Assembly: GCF_032163395.1 (NCBI RefSeq)
Contig: NZ_CP119968.1
Span: 3,188,001 to 3,252,000, forward strand
Source: Gloeocapsopsis dulcis
GTDB taxonomy: Bacteria; Cyanobacteriota; Cyanobacteriia; Cyanobacteriales; Chroococcidiopsidaceae
Length of the DNA: 64,000 nt
Direction: 5' to 3'
A program made the translations under genes and the position numbers. Shown piece by piece: positions 57,262 through 64,000 of this stretch. How positions within the stretch are numbered: the first letter of the stretch is position 1; every line of letters starts with the position of its first letter. The notes beneath the pieces are model-generated. The model was not told the DNA's origin, searched no databases, and was given only the letters and a program-made list of their open reading frames with translations.

Positions 57262-59133
57262 TTAATCAACTTGTGCCTTATTAAACTCGTGCTGGATCTG
57301 GTGATATTTCCACAACTTACCTCTCTTTTCTAAAAGTTCTTGGTAGCTTCCTTGTTCGACAATCCTTCCTTGCTCAAGTACTACTACAGTATCTGCTTTG
57401 ACAATAGTAGAGAGACGATGGGCGATCGCAATTACAGTACGACCAACGGAGAGTTTCTCTAGTGACTCCTGAATTAATCTTTCTGAAACCGAATCTAACG
57501 CACTTGTTGCTTCGTCAAGAATAAGAATTTCTGGGTTACGCAACAAAGCACGCGCGATCGCAATTCGTTGTCGCTGACCTCCAGATAGTAGTATTCCGCG
57601 ATCGCCTAACTGAGTGTCAAAACCTTCAGGTAGCTTGAGAATAAATTCTAAGGCATTTGCAAGTCGTGCTACTTCCCAAACAGCTGCTTCATCTACGTTT
57701 TCTGTACCGTACGTAATATTTTCCCGTACAGAAGTATTAAAAATAAATGTATCTTGACTCACTATGGCCATCTTGTGGCGCAGTGAATTCATGTTAAATT
57801 TCCGCAAATCAATACCATCGATCAAAACTTTACCGCGTGTCGGATCGTAAAAGCGAGGAATTAGATCTGCTAACGTGCTTTTACCTGCACCGGAAGCACC
57901 AATGAGCGCAGTTGTTTGTCCTTTTTTGATTACTAGTGTAATGTTATGTAAAACCAAATTCTGAGTACTATAACCAAAATCAACTGCCCTAAATTCAATA
58001 GCTTGCTTGATTCCAGAAAACTGAATATGACCGTCTTTTTGGTAGATTTTATTATCAGTTCGCAGAAGATCTTTAACACTGGTTAGAGAACCCTGAAAAC
58101 TTGCAAGTTTTGCCCAAGCTCCGTTTAAATAAGAGACAATTGGTGCTAAGCGCAATAAGATAAAAATAAAGGTTAATATTGATGCAAATTGAAGATTTTT
58201 ATTTGACAAAGAAAACGTAACTGCTACAGCTAAGATAATCAATAATATAGTAGTGGAAACTCCCTCCGTTAAAGGTTGCACTAATGAGGCAGCAGCTTTG
58301 GCTTTATTGTTTGCTTTAAATAATTCATCAACAGCATTATAAAATCGCTTACGCTCATAATTTTGTGATGAAAATGCTTTAACAGTGCGTATTCCACTGA
58401 TAAATTCGGCTGAGACTGACGTAAATTTTTGCGATGCTCTGACACTCTCAAAACTAGCTTCTCTTACCTGTTTTCGCAGTGTTGCTAAACCTATAGCTAA
58501 TAAAATAAACATTAATAGTGAAGCGGTGGTTAGTTGCCAAGACAACCAAAACATAGATACTATATAGACAATTAAAGTAAATCCTTTAGAAATAAAGATA
58601 GAGGCTATATTAAATGCTGACCGAATCTGGTTGATCTCATTATGAAGACTATTTAGTAATTCTCCAAAGCGCTTTTTAGCAAAAAAACTCAGACTAAGAC
58701 TTTGTAACTGTTCAAATACTTGTTTACGTAAGCGGTAGGTTAAGTTGATCTCAGAAAGACTAGTGTAATAATTTCCTAAATAAACAAAGCTAGAACGCAA
58801 CCATACAGCAAGGAAAATTAAAGCAGTTACTCGATATAGTCTACTTAATGGTGATAAAGTTTCGCCTAAAAACAAAGTATCGAACCAAAAAATTCTTGTT
58901 TGAATATTAGTAAGATTATCTGGATCGGCAAAATTTGAGAGAAAGAGTGAAATGAGACCAATTGTGATTCCTTCAAAGACTGCTGCAAGCAAAGAAAATA
59001 AAATTGCAGCGATCGCGATAGCAGGAAAGTGTTTAAATTCTCGGAGAATTAGATAATTATTTTTCCAAAAACTCGTAGCTTGCAGGAGCCTGTAGCTCAA
59101 CAATGTTGGTTTAAAGTGTAGAGATTTAATCAA
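57262..59133 (-). CDS. MsbA-like ABC exporter (fused permease-ATPase half transporter)
   Basis: A protein of 623 residues. The N-terminal membrane domain has six helices (about 30-340). The nucleotide-binding domain (370-600) has Walker A LIGASGAGKSTLAD near 412-425, the Q-loop IVSQDTFIFN, the signature LLSGGQRQRIAIARAL, Walker B ILILDEATSALD and the H-loop IAIAHRLSTI. It works as a homodimer. In exopolysaccharide loci such half transporters flip lipid-linked oligosaccharides (PglK-like) or lipids. No Wzx-type flippase occurs in the window, so this protein is the best candidate for that step. It is a single gene, with spacers on both sides of 390 and 155 bases. Confidence 0.95.
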   Translation of the reverse strand: MIKSLHFKPTLLSYRLLQATSFWKNNYLILREFKHFPAIAIAAILFSLLAAVFEGITIGLISLFLSNFADPDNLTNIQTRIFWFDTLFLGETLSPLSRLYRVTALIFLAVWLRSSFVYLGNYYTSLSEINLTYRLRKQVFEQLQSLSLSFFAKKRFGELLNSLHNEINQIRSAFNIASIFISKGFTLIVYIVSMFWLSWQLTTASLLMFILLAIGLATLRKQVREASFESVRASQKFTSVSAEFISGIRTVKAFSSQNYERKRFYNAVDELFKANNKAKAAASLVQPLTEGVSTTILLIILAVAVTFSLSNKNLQFASILTFIFILLRLAPIVSYLNGAWAKLASFQGSLTSVKDLLRTDNKIYQKDGHIQFSGIKQAIEFRAVDFGYSTQNLVLHNITLVIKKGQTTALIGASGAGKSTLADLIPRFYDPTRGKVLIDGIDLRKFNMNSLRHKMAIVSQDTFIFNTSVRENITYGTENVDEAAVWEVARLANALEFILKLPEGFDTQLGDRGILLSGGQRQRIAIARALLRNPEILILDEATSALDSVSERLIQESLEKLSVGRTVIAIAHRLSTIVKADTVVVLEQGRIVEQGSYQELLEKRGKLWKYHQIQHEFNKAQVD

Positions 59134-59288
59134 TGTTTTTACTCAGGTTCTTGATAAAATTTACAAAATTGAGTGGTAACAAAAAGAATAGGGTTGGTTG
59201 AATAACTAGCTCAAACTCAGGGGATCGCGTAAGGAAATTCTAGATTTGCTTCTCTTAAAAGAGAATAGATAAATCTTCAGTAATTGGG

Positions 59289-60452
59289 CTATGCAAATAG
59301 CGCCTGTAAGGTATCTAAATCAGGAATCAACTCCCCTTTAACTCGCTTCATCACCCCAAAGCCGTGATTGTAATCCCACATAGACCAACCAATGTTGTAT
59401 TTTTCGAGAAGCGATCGCACATCATTAATCCATACATTACGATCATCTGGAGGGGCAACTCGGCGATAAACACCAAACTCATTACAGGTTAAGCGTACTT
59501 GATGTTTCTGCGCCCAAGTAGCAGCACGTTTAATAAGTTCTTCCAGCTTCTGTGCATCCCATCTTTCTTTACCATAGATTTGTAAGTGCTTTCTAGCCGC
59601 TTCATTTTTGATTTTTGGCAAAACTGATTTAACTGAGGCTGGGTTTGAAGGATAAGGAACACTACGGAAATATCGCAACATATCCCATCCCCAAGTCGCA
59701 CCTTGACTCACAAATGGGTTTGGTTTGTAGAAATGAAAGTTGTATACTACATTAGAATCTTGGACCGGAGACAGGAGTTGTAAGGCTTCAATGTCACTCC
59801 AATTTTTTCCTACTCGAATGTTAGCACTAGCAATTAGAGTATGTGAGGGTGCGCCAGCTCGCATTGCGGTAAGTAGTTTGGGTTGAATCTTATACCAAAC
59901 TTTGGGATCTTTGGCATCTGGTTCATTAAGTACTTCTAGAAACACAAGTTCTGGATCTGTTGTACTCAGATGCTGCGCCAGCGATTTCCAAAACTTCGCT
60001 ACAGTATTTACAAAAACCATATCCTTATAAAGGCGTTGCTTAAACTGGGGTTTTGGATGAATATCTACAATTACACCAAGATTTTCTGCCAAAATCATAT
60101 CCAACGCCATGTCAAAATATTTTAAATTCTCTTGATTGAGTTTTTCGGGCTGAGTTTCATTCAATAAAACGTCGGGATCTATCGGTAAACGTACATGTCT
60201 AAATCCCAGTTTTTTGATGCGCTGAATGTCTTTAGCAGTTACACGAGTTTGAAAATTTTTATGTGTTAAGGGAGCTTGGGAAAACCAATGCGAAAGATTA
60301 ATACCTTGGGTGAGATGAATAAAGCGTTCTTCTTTCACACCTAAAGTAGGTGATGAACTGAACGTTAATATTCCTACGATTAACAAGCCTATACAAAAAG
60401 AAACCCAAATTTTTTTACTTCTTCTCCAGGGTGACCAACTTGTAATGAGCAT
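59289..60452 (-). CDS. Glycoside hydrolase family 5 (endoglucanase-like), membrane-anchored or secreted
   Basis: A protein of 387 residues. A basic start and one hydrophobic helix (residues 15-33) act as signal anchor, followed by a TIM barrel. The acid/base is Glu177 in FLEVLNEPDAKD and the nucleophile Glu325 in LTCNEFGVYR. LTQGINLSHWF and RHVRLPID are also family marks, and the Trp-containing IGWSMWDYNHGFG lines the substrate cleft. It would cut beta-glucan-like chains outside the plasma membrane. In a polymer-export cluster it may trim or release the product, as cellulase-type enzymes do in cellulose operons. It has its own ATG without a strong ribosome binding site. Confidence 0.93.
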   Translation of the reverse strand: MLITSWSPWRRSKKIWVSFCIGLLIVGILTFSSSPTLGVKEERFIHLTQGINLSHWFSQAPLTHKNFQTRVTAKDIQRIKKLGFRHVRLPIDPDVLLNETQPEKLNQENLKYFDMALDMILAENLGVIVDIHPKPQFKQRLYKDMVFVNTVAKFWKSLAQHLSTTDPELVFLEVLNEPDAKDPKVWYKIQPKLLTAMRAGAPSHTLIASANIRVGKNWSDIEALQLLSPVQDSNVVYNFHFYKPNPFVSQGATWGWDMLRYFRSVPYPSNPASVKSVLPKIKNEAARKHLQIYGKERWDAQKLEELIKRAATWAQKHQVRLTCNEFGVYRRVAPPDDRNVWINDVRSLLEKYNIGWSMWDYNHGFGVMKRVKGELIPDLDTLQALFA

Positions 60453-60489
60453 GATTATGCCTCCTGTTCTAATTACTTTTTAGATATTT

Positions 60490-60740
60490 TCAGGATTTTG
60501 TTAACCAAATATGCTGCATATCCCCAGGATATTGATCAAATACTTCTTTCCAAAAATCGCAATCATGAAACCTAGCACCACATCCACATCGGAAATTTTT
60601 TATTAAATTTTCCTCCTAGATACACCGTAGTTCTCCAGAGGAAAAAAACCTTCAATCTCTCCTAAAACATTAGCAAGAATTGTGCTGCCGCTAAATGAAT
60701 AACCTGCAATATAAAGCACTTTGATTTTATTACTTTGCAT
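60490..60740 (-). pseudogene. Broken sulfotransferase gene, N-terminal fragment
   Basis: The minus strand from the ATG at 60740 reads MQSNKIKVLYIAGYSFSGST and ILANVLGEIEGFFPLENYG, and stops at 60603. That is the sulfotransferase N-terminus with the PAPS-binding loop (GYSFSGST). In another frame, up to a stop at 60490, it continues KNFRCGCGARFHDCDFWKEV and FDQYPGD. The CGCG-x5-DC-x2-W motif normally follows about 20-30 residues after the first part in these proteins. So the gene suffered a frameshift and small deletion, and the remaining C-terminal two thirds are gone. In a polysaccharide cluster it would once have sulfated a sugar. Confidence 0.7.
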
Positions 60741-60786
60741 AATTAACGCTAACTCATACAGAAACTATAAATTGAGTTATAACTTG

Positions 60787-61809
60787 CTAATTACCTGGAT
60801 ATTCCTGAAATCTACGGCATTGAGGAACGCCGATCATTTGCTGTGCCAGCTTTTCAATTAAGCGATTTAATGGTAAAGGTAGCAGCCAAAGTGAATATGC
60901 AGCTATACAGGTTAAGAGGGTACGTTGCGGCTCTTCAATTAGTATGCGCCAGTAAGTTAACAAGGATTTGTTTAATAGTTTCACAGCTACAGCACCTGAT
61001 TGCATACGTACTGCAGTACGTGCGGTTATTCTTAGTTGATACGCTTTGGATTTGTCTTCCCATTTAGCGATTATTTCTGGCGCTAGACAGCGCGATCGCG
61101 CCAGAACTTCATCCCAAACCTCAATGGTTCTGAAAAAATTAGCAGAAATTCCCCCAGGTTTCACTCGATAGAGGGTAAGCACTTCAGGTATTCCTTCAAT
61201 TTTCCAAGAGGTTAAAAGTCCAATCCTCAGTATAATTTCATTATCTTGCGATGCGCGGTTACGCTCCTCGAAATAATAGTTTTCTGAGGAATTAGAGACA
61301 TTATCTTGAAATTTAATTGCTTCTAGGGTTTCGCGGCGGAACACTGCGGATGAGCCATTGCCAAGGGGATTACTGCACAGTAAGTCAGATATCGTAATAT
61401 CCTTGAGTTTTGGCATTTGATAGCTACCTAAAAGTTGCCCAGTTTCATTAATGAAAGCTGAACGACTGAAGCTTACTCCAACATCTAAAGAGCTTTCTAA
61501 GTGAGCAATGTGCTTAGCAAGTTTTTCTGGTAGCCACAGATCATCGCCGTCTAGAAAAGCTAGATACTCTCCTTGGGCATAACAAATACCAGTATTGAGT
61601 GCTTTAGATGGTCCGCCATTTTCTTGACAAAGGATTTTAACTCGTGCATCTGCGAACTGCTGACAAATCTCTCGACTGCGATCGCGCGATCCATCATCAA
61701 CAACGAGAATTTCAAAATTTTGATAAGTTTGTGTGAGAACAGACTCTATTGTTTTTGCTATATATTTTTCTACTTGATAAATTGGAATAACTACTGATAC
61801 TTTTTTCAT
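60787..61809 (-). CDS. GT2-family glycosyltransferase (copy 1)
   Basis: A protein of 340 residues from the ATG at 61809. A TTG two codons earlier is less likely, and GAGAG upstream fits the ATG. The GT-A domain has VSVVIPIYQVEKYIAKTIES, VVDDGSRDRS, the DXD-type FLDGDDLWLPEKL and a later REXQD-like ERNRASQDNE. The last 80 residues end with a hydrophobic segment (LLTCIAAYSLWLLPLPLNRL) that may bind the membrane. Over most of its length it matches the protein at 62954-63982 closely in motif order and in the C-terminal YWRILIEEPQRTLL block, so the two are duplicates. It adds one sugar to the glycan; sugar and linkage are unknown. Confidence 0.92.
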   Translation of the reverse strand: MKKVSVVIPIYQVEKYIAKTIESVLTQTYQNFEILVVDDGSRDRSREICQQFADARVKILCQENGGPSKALNTGICYAQGEYLAFLDGDDLWLPEKLAKHIAHLESSLDVGVSFSRSAFINETGQLLGSYQMPKLKDITISDLLCSNPLGNGSSAVFRRETLEAIKFQDNVSNSSENYYFEERNRASQDNEIILRIGLLTSWKIEGIPEVLTLYRVKPGGISANFFRTIEVWDEVLARSRCLAPEIIAKWEDKSKAYQLRITARTAVRMQSGAVAVKLLNKSLLTYWRILIEEPQRTLLTCIAAYSLWLLPLPLNRLIEKLAQQMIGVPQCRRFQEYPGN

Positions 61810-61879
61810 TTTCAACTCTCTATTAAGTAGTCATCTTCATATATTTTTTTGAACGAATTTAAGTGACTTTCATTTGTAA

Positions 61880-62845
61880 CTATGTGTTGATGGACTCAAC
61901 TTTTTTAGCTCGAAGTATTTTGATCTTCTGCAAAATGTTTTCAGAAATTGGAGAAAGTAATAATAAACCAGTTTTTGTTAAAAGTACTTGCGTTCTCTTT
62001 GATAGCAATACTAATGGATATAAAATAATTGCTTGACGAAGTTTTTGATATGCTTGCTTAGCTCCAGTATTACCAGGAATATAACTCAAGCATAAGTGAG
62101 CTAAAAACTCATATATATTAGCTAAACTCTGATTCTTCAGAAACTGAAGTTCTGGAGAAGCCAGGCGAAATCCACGCTCGTGAACAATCAAAAGATGTTT
62201 CTCCATGACTTCAACTTTAGATGACATAGCTGTAGTAGATTGGCGGTAGATAATTTGATATTTAGGTACGACAGCGAAAGCACATTTAGCAGCTAAACGC
62301 AGCCAATAATCCCAATCTTCGCAAGAGCGTAATGTTGGATCGAAGTATCCTACCGATGCGATCGCCTGTTTACGAATCATTACATTAGAGCCACTTGCAA
62401 TAAAATTCTTTAACAACAATTGAGGTAGAATGTTACCTTGAAAATAAATCGGCTCACTTTGATGAAAAGATGTACCTGCTTCGTTTAAAAATAACGTCCA
62501 ACTATACACCACGTCAGCTTCTGGATGTTGCTGTAAAGCAGCTAACTGCAACTCTAATTTGTCAGAAGTCCACAAATCGTCAGCATCAATAAATGTAATA
62601 AATTCTCCTATTGCATTGGCTATTCCACGATTTCTGGCTACAGGTAAGCCACCATTTTCATAGGAAATCACTTTCATCCGTGGTTCGCAGATTTGTGCGA
62701 GCAGTTCTAATGTACAGTCGGTTGAACCATCATCAATAACAATCAACTCAAAATGAAAAAAGGTTTGTTTCTGAATTGATTCAATTGTTGCTAATATAGT
62801 TTTTTCACCATTGTACACAGGAACAATTATAGATATTTTAGGCAT
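61880..62845 (-). CDS. GT2-family glycosyltransferase (copy 2, divergent)
   Basis: A protein of 321 residues. The GT-A signature is ISIIVPVYNGEKTILATIES, VIDDGSTDCTLELL and ITFIDADDLWTSDKLELQL. LRSCEDWDYWLRLAAKC forms the acceptor-side motif. The C-terminal 80 residues are helical with a hydrophobic stretch (LLTKTGLLLLSPI). It lacks the YWRIL..EEPQRTLL block shared by its two flanking neighbours and so has a separate origin inside the family. It lies 70 bases after the upstream copy 1 start and 108 from copy 3, all on the minus strand and probably in one transcript. Confidence 0.92.
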   Translation of the reverse strand: MPKISIIVPVYNGEKTILATIESIQKQTFFHFELIVIDDGSTDCTLELLAQICEPRMKVISYENGGLPVARNRGIANAIGEFITFIDADDLWTSDKLELQLAALQQHPEADVVYSWTLFLNEAGTSFHQSEPIYFQGNILPQLLLKNFIASGSNVMIRKQAIASVGYFDPTLRSCEDWDYWLRLAAKCAFAVVPKYQIIYRQSTTAMSSKVEVMEKHLLIVHERGFRLASPELQFLKNQSLANIYEFLAHLCLSYIPGNTGAKQAYQKLRQAIILYPLVLLSKRTQVLLTKTGLLLLSPISENILQKIKILRAKKVESINT

Positions 62846-62953
62846 AAAATTAGTTTTTTAGAGTTCAGACTTATTCATAATAGTTAAGGATTTGCGTATA
62901 AACATAGATGGATACAGAGTCTGCAATATCAAATGGTATTAAAATCATCTAAA

Positions 62954-63982
62954 CTAAAGACTTGCTTGCTTAATCAAGTAACGCTTCTGGCTAATCTCTG
63001 TCACTTTTAAAGCTATAGCTTCTATTTGGTTATAAAAAACTTGTGGGAGCAGTAAAAGAAAATAAGCAGCTATCCATGTCAGCAGTGTCCGACGTGGCTC
63101 CTCAAGTAAAATACGCCAGTAGGTAGTTACAGAGCGGTTTATTAGCTCTACTGCCATAGAAGGTGTTCGTAGTGTAACTGCTCTACGCGCCAAATAGCGT
63201 AATTGGTAAGCTTTAGCTGGTTTTTCCCACTGAGAAATTAGTTCTGGAGCAAAGGCACGTATCTTTTCAATCACTCTTTGCCAAGACTCAAACTGTTCTA
63301 CCCAATTTGCTGACAGTCCGTGGGAATTAATTCTGTATAATGTCAAAGCTTCTGAAATGCCTTCAAACTGCCAAGAGGTTTGAATTGCAATACGTACCCA
63401 ACACTCAATATCTTCTGAACGTCGGCAGTGAGGATCAAAATAACAACTTTCTACTAGAGCACCTTGCTGCTTAAAAAACTTGATTGCTTCAAACACTTGT
63501 TTTCGGATTACAGGCGCAGAACCATTTCCGATGGGATTACGACAAATAATATACGATGGCGTAATTCCTTGAAGCTTCTTAGGCATTTGATAAATACCTA
63601 TATTCTGCCCTTCTTCATCTATAAAGGCAGAGCAACTGAAGCTAACTCCAACCGAAGGAGAATGATCTAAATGGGTAACGTGTTTTTCTAACTTTTCTGG
63701 AAGCCACAAGTCATCTCCATCTAAAAAAGCAAGATATTCTCCTTGTGCATAACGAATACCAGTATTTCTTGCCCCAGCTAATCCGCGATTTTTTTGATGG
63801 ATAATCTTAATTCTAGAATCTGTAAACTGCTGGCAAATTTGTATACTCCGATCCAGAGATTCATCATCAATGATTAGGAGTTCAAAGTCTGAGTAAGTTT
63901 GTGCTAGCACTGAGCTTACTGTAGCAGTAATATACTTTTCAACATTGTAAACTGGAATAATAACTGAGACTTTCGGCGGCAT
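62954..63982 (-). CDS. GT2-family glycosyltransferase (copy 3)
   Basis: A protein of 342 residues, complete, with the start 18 bases from the window edge. Motifs are VSVIIPVYNVEKYITATVSS, IIDDESLDRS, FLDGDDLWLPEKLEKHV and the acceptor-side CRRSEDIECWVRIA. The end YWRILLEEPRRTLLTWIAAY and a hydrophobic tail are shared with copy 1, which also shares the sentence-like order of conserved blocks (SFSCSAFIDEEGQNIGIYQMP versus SFSRSAFINETGQLLGSYQM). Copy 1 and copy 3 are thus recent duplicates on either side of copy 2. Upstream genes lie beyond the window. Confidence 0.93.
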   Translation of the reverse strand: MPPKVSVIIPVYNVEKYITATVSSVLAQTYSDFELLIIDDESLDRSIQICQQFTDSRIKIIHQKNRGLAGARNTGIRYAQGEYLAFLDGDDLWLPEKLEKHVTHLDHSPSVGVSFSCSAFIDEEGQNIGIYQMPKKLQGITPSYIICRNPIGNGSAPVIRKQVFEAIKFFKQQGALVESCYFDPHCRRSEDIECWVRIAIQTSWQFEGISEALTLYRINSHGLSANWVEQFESWQRVIEKIRAFAPELISQWEKPAKAYQLRYLARRAVTLRTPSMAVELINRSVTTYWRILLEEPRRTLLTWIAAYFLLLLPQVFYNQIEAIALKVTEISQKRYLIKQASL

Positions 63983-64000
63983 AAAGATTGCTGAGGTGGT

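Overview
The window looks like chromosomal DNA of a cyanobacterium. HIP1 palindromes (GCGATCGC and its cores) are scattered throughout. It carries a light-dependent protochlorophyllide oxidoreductase, a PAM68-type photosystem II assembly protein beside rpsO, cyanophycin genes, a PatA/Pix-type taxis operon and DUF1824/DUF1517 families. The base composition is moderate with AT-rich spacers. I cannot fix the genus; a colony-forming, slime-producing lineage is plausible from the polysaccharide genes. I found no rRNA, tRNA or CRISPR array.

Layout. 1-6100: a decayed IS200/IS605-derived element abuts the 3' end of a 1694-residue PAS/GAF hybrid histidine kinase, followed by the stub of a WD40/STAND-type protein. 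6.4-13.5 kb: housekeeping genes (a small unknown protein, HtrA-family protease, tyrA, a DUF1517-like protein, a lipoprotein, DAHP synthase, PAM68, rpsO). 13.6-21.0 kb: a reserve-polymer block. Two 551-residue GH13/CBM48 paralogues flank a divergent pair, cyanophycinase (cphB) and a short cyanophycin synthetase of CphA2 type. CphA2 lacks the Mur-ligase P-loop and is expected to re-polymerise the beta-Asp-Arg dipeptides that CphB releases. 21.5-23.9 kb: GGCT-like protein, por and a universal stress protein.

24.4-40.5 kb: a co-directional taxis operon ordered PatA (pixG), CheY (pixH), CheW (pixI), three tandem GAF-containing chemoreceptors, CheA-REC (pixL), a second CheW-like protein and an orphan GAF-PAS protein. 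Only the third receptor keeps both cysteines of a DXCF-type (blue/green) cyanobacteriochrome. The second keeps one cysteine and the first keeps none. This is the most informative system in the window: probably one phototaxis photoreceptor plus two non-photosensory or degenerated paralogues signalling to the same kinase.

40.6-44.0 kb: M3 oligopeptidase, DUF1824 protein and a lumenal-type pentapeptide-repeat protein. 44.4-64.0 kb: an exopolysaccharide/glycan region with two GT4 glycosyltransferases, a hexapeptide acyltransferase fused to a GAF domain, a QueC-like PP-loop ATPase, a methyltransferase, a Wzy/WaaL-like polymerase or ligase, a Wzz-like co-polymerase, an alkaline-phosphatase-superfamily enzyme, an MsbA-like ABC exporter, a GH5 glycanase and three GT2 glycosyltransferases. 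This region shows turnover: an IS5-family transposase remnant lies just after the acyltransferase-GAF gene, a sulfotransferase gene is broken, and the GT2 genes are duplicated.
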